Shown here: positions 9,390 to 18,227 of the stretch, in pieces
How positions within the stretch are numbered: the first letter of the stretch is position 1
Layout of the letters: each line of letters starts with the position of its first letter
Assembly: GCF_003268635.1 (NCBI RefSeq)
Contig: NZ_CP029639.1
Coordinates: forward strand, 6,492,001-6,556,000
Reading direction: 5' to 3'
Origin: Paenibacillus sp. DCT19
GTDB taxonomy: Bacteria; Bacillota; Bacilli; Paenibacillales; Paenibacillaceae
DNA length: 64,000 nucleotides
The notes under the pieces: generated by a model
The model's database searches: none
Seen by the model: the letters and a program-made list of their open reading frames with translations, nothing else
Told to the model about the DNA's origin: nothing
Translations under genes and position numbers: made by a program

Positions 9390-9998
9390 TCATACCGAGA
9401 ACGCTGGTGTAATCATGGCATAATCGCCAGCCAGACTGGCTAATGGCTGCCAGTTCTCTAGGGCTAATTTATAATCACCGGCGTATGCCTCTGCATCGAC
9501 CCGAACATGCTCGACTTTTCCAAGCACCACATGATCTGTACCAACCGGGATGATTCGATCCAGTGTAAGCTCAAAGGCAATGGGAGACTCCTGCACGGAA
9601 GGCACACGCACGCATATCCCTGGCTGGGGTGTAACTCCTGCAAGTTCGAACTCACTATCCTCCGATGCTACATGAGCGGACGAGCGCTGCATTGAAGCCC
9701 CAAGCGAGGCAGGAACGACATTAATAACGTACTCCCCCGTCTCCCGAATGTTGACCAGTGTGTCCTTAATCGTGCCTTGTCTCTCTTCTACACCAGGTCC
9801 AATCGATATGAGCAACGTTGGTGGATTACGCGAGGCAATGGTAAAAAAACTGAATGGCGCCAGATTAAGCACCCCCTCCGCACTTCTCGTAGAAACCCAA
9901 GCAATCGGCCGGGGTACCACTGAACCAATCATTAATTTATACATCTCATCAACCGTGATCTCACCTGTTGTAAATTCATGTGTATGATCCTTTACCAA
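9390..9998 (-). CDS. Flavin reductase family protein (DIM6/NTAB fold)
   Basis: A 202-residue FMN-binding split-barrel protein. SVVPRPIAWVST and LAPFSFFTIASRNPPTLLIS are the family signatures, with NIRETGEYVINVV following. Members reduce flavin or act on aromatic substrates with bound FMN, and the substrate here is not evident. The start is a TTG at 9998 preceded by AAGGGTGAG at good spacing, with no usable ATG nearby. A perfect palindrome with a T-tract lies in its upstream region. It is a single gene, convergent with GH43. Confidence 0.85.
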   Translation of the reverse strand: MVKDHTHEFTTGEITVDEMYKLMIGSVVPRPIAWVSTRSAEGVLNLAPFSFFTIASRNPPTLLISIGPGVEERQGTIKDTLVNIRETGEYVINVVPASLGASMQRSSAHVASEDSEFELAGVTPQPGICVRVPSVQESPIAFELTLDRIIPVGTDHVVLGKVEHVRVDAEAYAGDYKLALENWQPLASLAGDYAMITPAFSV

Positions 9999-10095
9999 TT
10001 ACACTCACCCTTCCTTATCCCTCAGTAGATCCTTCCATTTACAAAGACTGACGGGACAAATATAGTTGGTATAAGAATATACACTTGTCTACCAT

Positions 10096-10124
10096 AAAAA
10101 AAGTACGCACTTTAAAGTGCGTAC
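10096..10124 (-). promoter_or_regulatory. Perfect palindrome with T-tract upstream of the flavin reductase gene
   Basis: A 22-base perfect palindrome (10103-10124), half-site GTACGCACTTT, is followed on the minus strand by seven T residues. As RNA it is a textbook intrinsic terminator inside the presumed leader of the minus-strand gene at 9998. As DNA it resembles a dimeric repressor operator of the HxlR type. Which one it is cannot be decided here. Confidence 0.5.
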
Positions 10125-10254
10125 CTCGATCAAAACATAGATTCATTTTAGATAAATTTAGATAATGCTAACTTCAGTTAAAATTCTATTTTGGAGCATA
10201 GCGAACTCTAGTCCGAGTTACTGTGCGTATCCTTCAATAAAAAGGTGTGAATGC

Positions 10255-11118
10255 ATGTCAACCTATCAAGTCGTTCCGATGATCTATCATTCCCAAGAAC
10301 AGATTGAGGCGATTGTCTCGCTCGAACAACAATGTAAACAACTCGATTCCGTACATCTTAAAGCCGATCTTGATCATATCAGCAAAAAAGACGGAGATCA
10401 CGCGCTTCTCTGTTATCGCGACAGCGAACTAGTTGGACTCCTCAGTTGGTATGCTTCTGACGCTGAGACCGGAAGTATAAATGCCATCGTACATCCACAG
10501 CATCGCCGCCAAGGTGTGTTCCGCAGCTTACTGAAGCAAGCTATTTTGGACATGACACCTCAGGGTATACATCAGCTCAGCTACCGTATTCCTCAGGGTT
10601 TATCTCCAGGAATCCACACGGCTGAATCACTCGGAGCAGTGTATGATCGTGCGGAGTACGTCATGCAGCTTGTAAGTGAAATCTCTCCTATGGATGAACT
10701 GCCCGAAGTTACTTTGCGTGTAGCAGAAGCTCAAGATTGGGATTTTATGATCACCTGCTCATCCCAAGCCTTCGGCGATTCAGAGAGCTGGACTCGTGAA
10801 TATTTTATACAAACGAATGAACCTAGCCGAGTAACCTATATTGCCTGTCAGGATGAACAGCCTGTTGGGCTAGTACGGGTCAATTCCATTAATGCCACGA
10901 CTGCATTTATTCATAACTTCTGCATTTTGCCTGCTCATCAGGGTCGGAAACTGGGACGTGCTGTGCTCACCATTCTGTCGAATCTCTTAACGGAGCAAGG
11001 CTATACCGATATTCGGCTGTCCGTTGTTACGGAGAATGAGCGTGCTCTGAACCTGTATCGAAGTGTTGGTTTTGAAGTGAATTCCGAGTATCACTACTAT
11101 AGAGGCAAGTTGGTATAA
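10255..11118 (+). CDS. GNAT acetyltransferase with two GNAT domains
   Basis: A 287-residue protein made of two tandem GNAT folds. The first has IVHPQHRRQGVFRSLL as its acetyl-CoA loop (about residues 80-95). The second has ILPAHQGRKLGRAVLTIL and the typical ENERALNLYRSVGFE end. Two-domain GNATs often keep only one active half; both loops look intact here. The substrate is unknown. The ATG at 10255 is chosen because AAGGTGTGA lies just upstream; the longer open frame from 10165 lacks a site. A terminator follows directly. Confidence 0.85.
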   Translation: MSTYQVVPMIYHSQEQIEAIVSLEQQCKQLDSVHLKADLDHISKKDGDHALLCYRDSELVGLLSWYASDAETGSINAIVHPQHRRQGVFRSLLKQAILDMTPQGIHQLSYRIPQGLSPGIHTAESLGAVYDRAEYVMQLVSEISPMDELPEVTLRVAEAQDWDFMITCSSQAFGDSESWTREYFIQTNEPSRVTYIACQDEQPVGLVRVNSINATTAFIHNFCILPAHQGRKLGRAVLTILSNLLTEQGYTDIRLSVVTENERALNLYRSVGFEVNSEYHYYRGKLV

Positions 11119-11125
11119 GTAGTTT

Positions 11126-11164
11126 AGAGAGATCGGCCTTCGCTATGGAGGCGGGTCTCTTTGT
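11126..11164 (+). terminator. Terminator of the GNAT gene
   Basis: AGAGATC and GGTCTCT arms with an inner CCT/AGG pairing around CTTCGCTATGG, then TTGTT. It overlaps the 3' end of the convergent small gene. Confidence 0.6.
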
Positions 11165-11388
11165 TATGGATTTTCTAAGCCAAGGTACACATTCCAGATC
11201 ACAAGGATCACACTTAGACATACGGCAGTGCCTATATTCCATTTGGTTCTTACACGGAACGCGGTGTACCCCATCAGCGCAATCATGACCACACTGAAGA
11301 TGAGGGCTGCTACGTTATTCCGAAAGATGACCATCATGATGAGTAAAATGAAGGTAATGATTGTTGTCATCTTATTCAAATTCACCAT
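11164..11388 (-). CDS. Small two-helix membrane protein, unknown function
   Basis: A 74-residue hydrophobic protein. Two or three membrane segments are visible (TTIITFILLIMMVIF, VAALIFSVVMIALMGYTAF and AVCLSVILVIWNVYL). I do not recognise the family. AAAGGAGATGAGA directly before the ATG at 11388 fixes the start. The gene is convergent with the GNAT gene. Confidence 0.6.
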   Translation of the reverse strand: MVNLNKMTTIITFILLIMMVIFRNNVAALIFSVVMIALMGYTAFRVRTKWNIGTAVCLSVILVIWNVYLGLENP

Positions 11389-11650
11389 TCTCATCTCCTT
11401 TAACAATATGTTGTATCACTTATAGTAATTTACATTTGTTAACAATAATCAATAACTTTATGATTGTACTGACAAAATGAGGGAAATTGTGAAAACAAAT
11501 CATCAGAATAATTCATTTACACTCATCTAGCTTGCATAGTAACCAAAAGCTCATATAACACAGCAAACAGATGCGTCGCGTAGTACATATGGCAGGATTT
11601 ACAAATATTATGTCGAACTTTATCATAATCTAATTGAAGGAGGTCACATC

Positions 11651-13708
11651 TTGTTTATTCACAGAAAATCATCTTTAACCAAGCGTAGGCGCTTCATCAC
11701 CAAGATTGCTTATGTCACGACAGTTCTGGCTCTCTTTAGCCTACTAGCCGGAGCATTTAGCACCCATGTTGTGCCTCGTGCCAGCGCCGACAGTGCCGGG
11801 TACACCCAGGATCAACTGGATGCGTTAAATTTCCTTAATGCGGTGCGCGCTAAGGTCGGCGTTCCTCCACTCAAGTTGAATCCACTCATTACACGCGCTG
11901 CCGAGTCTCATGCTACTTATTACAACACCAACAAAAGCAAGGCACCTGACCTAAGCTCTCATCTACAAGTGGAAGGTATGCCCGGGTTTACAGGAAAAAA
12001 TATGAAGAACCGGATTGAAGCAGCTGGCTATGTCGCTCCAAAGGGTTATGCTTACTCCGAAGCTATGCATTTCAAGCAGAAGAGCAGTTCAGCCGCTCTA
12101 CAAGGATTCCTAGATACTGCATATCATCGGGAAATCGTTCTTGATCCTACCCTTGTTGAAGTTGGGTTCGGTCTGGTCGATGGAACGGCTGTCGCAGATT
12201 TCGCAGGCCCTTGGATGACCAAAGAAGAGGGAACGATGGCTGTATATCCTTACGATCAACAGACCAATGTACCGGTAGGATTCTATGGCAATGAAATCCC
12301 GAATCCGCTCAAGCAGTTCGGCGTAACGTTCTCGGGTTATATTATTTCCGCAGCAGCTCAGCTCGAAATGATCAATCATCAAGTTGTCATCAAAGATAGC
12401 CGAGGAAACGAACTTCCTTATCATGAACAGTTACATGGCAAAACGTTATTTATCTATCCAAAGTCGGTGTTAAAAGGTAATCAGACATATACCGTTTCAC
12501 TCACTTACTCCACAGGTGAAGCAACAGGTTCTAAAAACAAGACATGGTCTTTTACGACCGGAAAAGGAACGAACTTAACTTCAATCACACCTTTTACCGA
12601 AGAAGTTACTCTTAATCAGGGTGAACAGCTCCAGTTGAGGTGGACAAGCCACTATGATGATAATGCTTTTGATGAAGCAACAGAAGGATTAAGCTACATA
12701 AGCAGCAATGCCAAAGGCCTTAAGGTGTCTACTGCTGGAATTATCAGCGCAATACAACCGGGCGATTACACTGTGAAAGCCACATTAGAAGGTAAAACAA
12801 CACAAGTAAAAGTTAAAGTCTATCCGAAGTGGAAAACGAGAAATTATAGCAGTTCGCTAACCAAGTTACCTACTGATGCCACAGGCCATCCTTTACAGGA
12901 GGCTCTAGAGTGGGGATTAAAGTTAGATATTGTAAGCCCAGCAAGCAATGGATTGCTCCAGCCGAATACGACCGTAACAGAAGCAGAGTTCTGGATGATG
13001 CTCCTAAAAGCTTACCGTATCGATATTCAATCTTATCAAGCTCCTAAGAAGACATTAGTGGATGCAGCTTATCAGATTGCGAAGGATCGTAACTACCCAC
13101 TTGCAGGGATCAACAAGGCCGCCTCCAGGAACAAGGCTATTACACGCCTGCAAATTGCGGAGATTCTGTCTGCCGCAGATGGTAAACATTTTGCCGGATC
13201 TAACGCAATTCAGTATGTACTTGCAAACGACTACGTACGCGGGAAAACGGAGTTGTCATATTCCGGCTACGAAGGTTCCGACACAGTGACTCGGGCAGAA
13301 GCACTCCAGATTCTTAAGTATCTGCACAACAGAATAAGTGTATTAGAGGGAAGACCCACGATCCCAACAGATCCATTAACCCTTCCCAAAATGCCAAAAA
13401 AAGAAGTGTACATCAAACCAGTCACATATACCGATCAGAGCTTCTTCGCTGAATATCGTAGTGATGGAAGCTTGGTTCTAGAAGGCAAATTCCTTAAATT
13501 AAAAGGACAGAGCATTAACATTAAAGTGCAAGAAGGACCTATCTCCAAACATATTGAGGAAGTAACCGTTCAGTTTGATCAAAATGGAAACTTCCATACA
13601 GAGGTTGGCCCTTACTCACCGCAACAGTTAAATCTGTATATGTATGCTCCTTCAATCACCTACGGCTTGACTGTAATTAAAGGAAAAATGAATATGGGTC
13701 AATTCTAA
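11651..13708 (+). CDS. Secreted CAP-domain protein with Ig-like and degenerate SLH regions
   Basis: A 685-residue exported protein. A TTG start follows AAGGAGG. The signal peptide ends near ASADS (residue ~47). A CAP/SCP domain (about 55-190) carries the family His/Glu positions in AAESHATYY, AYSEAMHF and TAYHREIVLDP. A Bacillales-type beta domain follows (about 195-305, ending WSFTTGKG), then an Ig-like region to ~390. About 400-560 contains SLH-like helices (ALEWGLKLDIV, VTEAEFWMMLLKAY, VTRAEALQILKYL), probably a weak cell-wall anchor. The biochemical activity of bacterial CAP proteins is mostly unknown. Confidence 0.75.
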   Translation: MFIHRKSSLTKRRRFITKIAYVTTVLALFSLLAGAFSTHVVPRASADSAGYTQDQLDALNFLNAVRAKVGVPPLKLNPLITRAAESHATYYNTNKSKAPDLSSHLQVEGMPGFTGKNMKNRIEAAGYVAPKGYAYSEAMHFKQKSSSAALQGFLDTAYHREIVLDPTLVEVGFGLVDGTAVADFAGPWMTKEEGTMAVYPYDQQTNVPVGFYGNEIPNPLKQFGVTFSGYIISAAAQLEMINHQVVIKDSRGNELPYHEQLHGKTLFIYPKSVLKGNQTYTVSLTYSTGEATGSKNKTWSFTTGKGTNLTSITPFTEEVTLNQGEQLQLRWTSHYDDNAFDEATEGLSYISSNAKGLKVSTAGIISAIQPGDYTVKATLEGKTTQVKVKVYPKWKTRNYSSSLTKLPTDATGHPLQEALEWGLKLDIVSPASNGLLQPNTTVTEAEFWMMLLKAYRIDIQSYQAPKKTLVDAAYQIAKDRNYPLAGINKAASRNKAITRLQIAEILSAADGKHFAGSNAIQYVLANDYVRGKTELSYSGYEGSDTVTRAEALQILKYLHNRISVLEGRPTIPTDPLTLPKMPKKEVYIKPVTYTDQSFFAEYRSDGSLVLEGKFLKLKGQSINIKVQEGPISKHIEEVTVQFDQNGNFHTEVGPYSPQQLNLYMYAPSITYGLTVIKGKMNMGQF

Positions 13709-13760
13709 TTCATGATTCATAATTCCTGAACCATTTGCATCTTCGCGTCTCGAGCAACCT

Positions 13761-13820
13761 CAGGCTCACCTCACTTCGTTTGATCAAAGTGGAGTGAGCC
13801 TGAATTATTGTTGTTTTTTT
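13761..13820 (+). terminator. Terminator of the CAP-domain gene
   Basis: CAGGCTCAC / GTGAGCCTG with an inner CACTT/AAAGTG stem, followed by ATTATTGTTGTTTTTTT. Confidence 0.85.
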
Positions 13821-13909
13821 ACTAACGAATACGATGCTGTTCTCCCTGTTCATAAGAATGAATTTCGGTTTACAAATTCCATAAATCTTCTCAAAGGAGT
13901 CCGACCAAT

Positions 13910-14299
13910 ATGGACGAAACTACAGCAATCAAGAAAGATGTTGTTCTAACCCCGTTTGACTATACCTTGTCTATTATTGGCGGGAAGTGGAAAATGAAAA
14001 TTATGTACCAACTCGCATTCCACGGAATCACTAGGTACGGAGAGCTCAAGCGTCGTGTCTCAGGCATTACATACAAAGTGTTAACCGCTCAATTGAGTAA
14101 TCTTGAAAGTGACGGTGTTATTCAAAGGGTAGAATATGACCAATCTCCGCCAAAGGTAGAGTACTCCTTAACGAGTAGAGGCCAGAGCTTGATGCCCATC
14201 CTTGAGGAAATCTGCAAATGGGGTGTGCACAACGTCGAAGAATCACAGGGTAATAAGGGAGATAAGCCTCACACCTTTACAGTCAGGGACTACCTGTAG
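13910..14299 (+). CDS. HxlR-family winged-helix regulator
   Basis: A 129-residue MarR-like regulator. The HxlR signature is clear: IIGGKWKMKIMYQL, RYGELKRRVSGITYKVLTAQL and the wing GVIQRVEYDQSPPKVEYSLT. AAAGGAGT precedes the ATG. HxlR proteins often sense electrophiles or redox stress through cysteines. The only cysteine here is in EEICKWG near the end, so the signal is uncertain. A target gene is not evident next to it; the palindrome upstream of the flavin reductase is a possible operator. Confidence 0.85.
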   Translation: MDETTAIKKDVVLTPFDYTLSIIGGKWKMKIMYQLAFHGITRYGELKRRVSGITYKVLTAQLSNLESDGVIQRVEYDQSPPKVEYSLTSRGQSLMPILEEICKWGVHNVEESQGNKGDKPHTFTVRDYL

Positions 14300-14327
14300 T
14301 CCTTTTTTTCTGTACGTCTGTTCTTCT

Positions 14328-15232
14328 TTACAGATATTGCTCCAGACTACTCTCCAGCATACTTCGCACCATTTGCTTCAATTCTACTGGAGCCACGACC
14401 TTCACTTCTGGTCCATAGGTCAGAAGCCCACGCGCTGTATATGGCAGCTCATCCACGGGAACCGCACCCTTCCATACCTTATCCTGTACAGACTTAAATA
14501 CGACATCCGAGGCAGCTTGCCTTGCCCCCGCATCCGTAAAATGTAGCACGACCTCAATACTTTCCCGTTCATCCTTCGCACGCAGCCAATCATGCAGGTT
14601 CGGGGTAGATTCATCCGTTTCATCCATAATCTCAAGATTACTCATGCGATCTACACGGTACAGCAACACTCTCTCCTTATTCCGTGCAGGCATATACCAG
14701 TACCCGCGATCATAATAAATGCCGATTGGAAAGACCTTTACTGTTTTCTGTCCATTACGGGAAGAATATTGGAAGGTAACACCTCTCTTCTCCACCGCTG
14801 CGTCCAGCATTGTAGTTGTCATAGGCTGAGTGTGCGTCGATGAATGTGGCTGAAGAAAAGTAATATGTTCTCTCATTCGCATCACGAGATCCTGTACATC
14901 CTGCGGCAGACTTGAAAAGTACTGCTCTGCCAGATGTTCTCGCACCGATCCATAAGGGAAATCCGGTACTTTCTCTAAATATTCAAGCATCAGAAACAAA
15001 CCTAACGCCTCGCTCTGATGAAGCTGGAGGGTGGCAACAAACGATTCGGTAAAACCTGGTACCCTCCGTGTACACCTACCTCCGTATATAGAGGGAAGCC
15101 CATTGACTGCAACGCATCCAGGTCACGTTGGATCGTACGAATAGATACCTGGAACCGCTCAGCCAGCTCGCGAGCCGTAAATTTACGCCTAGAATCCATT
15201 AATCTCATGATGGCAAGTTTCCGATGATTCAT
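14328..15232 (-). pseudogene. WYL-domain transcriptional regulator (YafY type), split by one frameshift
   Basis: Two adjacent reading frames encode the two halves of one helix-turn-helix/WYL regulator. The first (from ATG 15232) has the DeoR-like HTH with TIRTIQRDLDALQSMGFP. The second carries the WYL domain (YYDRGYWYMPARN, LYRVDRM) and the WCX end. Adding one G at the GGG run 15029-15031 joins them through LLPPLQLHQSEALGLFLMLE, typical of the family, giving 301 residues. The break is therefore either a recent single-base deletion or a sequencing error. It is divergent from a DHFR-family reductase gene, a probable target. Confidence 0.85.
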
Positions 15233-15310
15233 AATTCCCCACCTTTAATTACGTCAACTTTTGTCATAGTTAGAGTGTATCATAATGTTAAGAAGAAGGG
15301 AGCGATGCAT

Positions 15311-15850
15311 ATGTCAAATACTAAGGTTATCTTGTATGTTGCAATGAGTATGGATGGATATATCGCAAGACCAGATGGTTCTGTAGATTGGCTGATGGAT
15401 GTGGAGGGAGATGGAGGTGACAATGGGTACGCAGCATTTTATCAAGAGATCGGTTCCGTTGTCATGGGACGTGATACTTATGAAGTGGTGCTCACACTAG
15501 CTAAAGATTTTATGTATGCCGATCGTCCAACATATGTCATGTCCCGTTCGAAGCAGCCGCCAGCTCCACACGTTGAATTCACAGATGAGCCGGTGGAACA
15601 GTTAATCGCCCGACTTAAGGCTTCTACAACAGGTCATATATGGATTGTTGGCGGTGGGAAGCTGGTTCAATCCGTGCTAGAGCAGCATCTACTGGATGAG
15701 ATTGAAGTGGCGATTATTCCGAAAATTCTAGGAGAAGGCATTCCGTTATTCCCCAAAGGCACGGTGCCGAGTCTGTGGAAGACCATCGAGACCAAGACGC
15801 TCGGGCAGATCATTGCGATCCGCTATGAGGCAGAACATGCACAGGCTTAA
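15311..15850 (+). CDS. Dihydrofolate-reductase-family protein (RibD C-terminal type)
   Basis: A 179-residue NADPH-dependent reductase fold. The N-terminal VAMSMDGYIARPDGSVDWL, the central GSVVMGRDTYE and HIWIVGGGKLVQSVLE are signatures of the RibD_C/YyaP-type family. These proteins resemble but do not replace FolA, and their substrates are mostly unknown. AAGGGAG eight bases upstream supports the ATG at 15311. The divergent WYL regulator probably controls it; such pairs are common in Bacillales. Confidence 0.85.
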   Translation: MSNTKVILYVAMSMDGYIARPDGSVDWLMDVEGDGGDNGYAAFYQEIGSVVMGRDTYEVVLTLAKDFMYADRPTYVMSRSKQPPAPHVEFTDEPVEQLIARLKASTTGHIWIVGGGKLVQSVLEQHLLDEIEVAIIPKILGEGIPLFPKGTVPSLWKTIETKTLGQIIAIRYEAEHAQA

Positions 15851-15940
15851 TGCATGCTTAGGCGTTTAAAATTATGGAATGACTACGCCAATTTACTAAC
15901 GATCACGATCTACTGCGGATACAAAATTCTAAATCAATGC

Positions 15941-15986
15941 AATGCAAAACAAGCCCACTGCGTAGTTCGCGGGCTTGTTTTGCATT
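15941..15986. terminator. Bidirectional terminator
   Basis: A 16-base perfect stem, AATGCAAAACAAGCCC / GGGCTTGTTTTGCATT, with a 14-base loop lies between the DHFR-family gene and the convergent esterase gene. Confidence 0.8.
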
Positions 15987-16060
15987 CGTTTCGTGTCATT
16001 TGTGAGAGAACTCTGGCCTCGTGTCTAACGCTTTTCCTTTGCCATAATTCGTTCTGTATT

Positions 16061-17191
16061 CTAGGAATGGTGCAGTATGCCTTTCAGATGCTCCGTTAAG
16101 GTTTCGGCTGCCCGTTTATGGGATAACATCCCTGGATGAGTTCTAGCCCCTACCGTCTCACTCGTTGTATTCGGCAATTGAATGACCGACACATTTCGGT
16201 CGCCCGTTTCCTTCATATAGATATCTACCGCGCGATATATAGCAGGCATCATCGGAAATCCAAGCATGCCATACGCCCAGACAATGTGTGCCTTGGTGTT
16301 ATTTTTCCGCAACTGAATCAAGAATTGGTATGCTGCTTGCTCGAACTTAGCTACATCCTCCTCATGGTACGTCCCATCGGCATTCAATCGTTGTTTATAC
16401 GTGACCCCCGTGTTGGGATCTTTCCACTCTGGTGTCTGGAAGGCACCGCCATCATTACTGCCTAAATTCACGACCACCACATCCGGCTGCCATGCGATGA
16501 AGTCATGCGGGTTATGTGCTCCCAGCGCTTCATTCATCTCCCCCGTTAATAGACCGCACACTTGATCATAATACTGTGGAATGTTGGCGCCCGGATTGTT
16601 GTCCCAGCTCGTCATCACGCCCCAGCCGCTCTGAGAGATGACGCGATAATCTGCGTGAAGAGCCTCCGCCGTCATCGCCGTATAATTTTGAGTCGCGCTG
16701 AACCACATCGGAATCCAATCTTCCTCGGCTTGAGCCCCAATAGCACCTTCACCTGATGTAATGCTATCTCCGATGAATTCTACCTTATAAGGTCTATCCT
16801 CTACCAACTGGAATGCACCGTCCGATTTCAACGCATGAATCTGTAGTGAGAATCCCGGATCCCCACTCATGGCTTGGGTGTCTTTTACGATTCGCACATT
16901 TTTGGTAACGCTTTCGTTCATTCCTCTGAAAATACATACCCAGTACCTTCCGTGCACCAACATCTGGCGGCTTACAACTACGTCGTTAATTAGAACGCTG
17001 ATCCATGGTTCACATACATCATATTTGGAATCAACCTCTATCCATAACTCTGTCCCTGTCACGTTCAGCTCCACTGCACTACCTGTCCAAAACAATGTCA
17101 GCGGCGACCTGCTCTCCGTCGTTCTCCCATGAACCTTCAACTGAGCAACATCGGGTAATGCATAGTACTTTAACTTATTGTTTTCCATCAT
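16061..17191 (-). CDS. SGNH/GDSL hydrolase, CE2-like esterase
   Basis: A 376-residue cytoplasmic protein. The N-terminal ~130 residues form a jelly-roll with FWTGSAVELN, as in carbohydrate esterase family 2. The SGNH domain starts at VEFIGDSITSGEG, with the catalytic Ser at residue 143. Block III is NLGSNDGG, and the His is in THPG near the C-terminus. The likely reaction is deacetylation of acetylated sugars, consistent with nearby xylan and pectin enzymes. The ATG at 17191 is favoured because GAGAGG stands nine bases before it. No signal peptide is present. Confidence 0.8.
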   Translation of the reverse strand: MMENNKLKYYALPDVAQLKVHGRTTESRSPLTLFWTGSAVELNVTGTELWIEVDSKYDVCEPWISVLINDVVVSRQMLVHGRYWVCIFRGMNESVTKNVRIVKDTQAMSGDPGFSLQIHALKSDGAFQLVEDRPYKVEFIGDSITSGEGAIGAQAEEDWIPMWFSATQNYTAMTAEALHADYRVISQSGWGVMTSWDNNPGANIPQYYDQVCGLLTGEMNEALGAHNPHDFIAWQPDVVVVNLGSNDGGAFQTPEWKDPNTGVTYKQRLNADGTYHEEDVAKFEQAAYQFLIQLRKNNTKAHIVWAYGMLGFPMMPAIYRAVDIYMKETGDRNVSVIQLPNTTSETVGARTHPGMLSHKRAAETLTEHLKGILHHS

Positions 17192-17299
17192 CACACAATC
17201 CCTCTCTTGGATTTTGTTTTGCGCCAATATGCTCATCATACCAAAAATACCCAGACAACTATACCAAGTTTGTTACTACTACAGCTACATGAGCCAACA

Positions 17300-17332
17300 C
17301 AAAAAAACGACCGACCCGCTATTTAGCAGGTT
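17300..17332 (-). terminator. Terminator of the glnK-glnL operon
   Basis: On the minus strand ACCTGC pairs with GCGGGT around TAAATA, followed by GGTCG and seven T residues. It directly follows the glnL stop. Confidence 0.75.
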
Positions 17333-18227
17333 CAGCCGCCACTTAATTTCTCCACCGTCTCCATGTAGAACACATGCAGGAACTTCTTAATATTGACCTT
17401 GCCTTTATCACCAGGCTGATCCTCTTCCATCGCCCGCATCTTCATCCGAACATCCTGAAAGTCAAAGTAGAGCGGTGCATAATGCTCAAACTTGTGATTG
17501 CTATAATCGGTCAGACCGATCGAAGCCATATTCGTTAATGCTGCATTGACGGTTCGCCGGATGCGCTGTTCCATAGCCTTGCTTTCTTTCTCCACCTCTT
17601 TGGCTGTCGGCTTATAGGTCTGTGCAACAGCTTCGTACATTTCCTTGAGCGAAGGCCACTCCTCAGCCTGCTTCTGTTCGATGACATATTCCATCAATGC
17701 GATAACATCTTTGCTGCCACTCTCACCCAGAATACCTAGGTCCATCAGAATGGCTCTCGATACATCACGAACAGTGCGTCCTTTCGCGATAGGGGAGTCT
17801 CCACAATGTTGAATTTGGTAAGGGACTGCTGAATCTCAAGCACATAACGCTCGTACTTCCACTGCTCATTCACCCTTTTGAGCACATGCTCCACTTCCAC
17901 ACGATTAATGGGCTTATGAATGAAGAACTCAATCCCTTGCTGGTAAGCCGCACCTACCATTTCCTTATTATCTACCTGTGAGATCATAATGAACTTGCCC
18001 GCGAATCCCAGTGTTTTGAGCCTTGCAACGGTCTCAATGCCATCCTGATCAGGCATCAGTAGATCGATAAGCACGACATCGGGTCTCAGATTCATAATCA
18101 TCTGCTCCCCCTCAATGCCTCCCTCTGCCGTACCTACAAGCTCACCTGCTCCACATTCATCTATAATATCCTGTAACATACTTCTACTTACGCTATCATC
18201 ATCTACGATCAGGATAGAAAGTGTCAT
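17332..18227 (-). pseudogene. glnL: Response regulator GlnL (YcbB type), split by one frameshift
   Basis: The receiver domain (SILIVDDDS, phosphoacceptor in VVLIDLLMPDQDG, FIHKPINRVEVEHVL) ends early in one frame. The YcbB output domain (DLGILGESGS, SLKEMYEAVAQTYKP, EQRIRRTVNAAL, INIKKFLHV-like end) continues in another. One extra base in the TTT run at 17782-17784 joins them through KGRTVRDVSRAILMDLG, giving 298 residues against about 314 for B. subtilis GlnL. The B. subtilis protein activates glutaminase/glutamine transport genes when glutamine is present. The gene overlaps glnK by 29 bases, with AAGGAGG inside glnK. Sequencing error is as likely as true inactivation. Confidence 0.85.
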
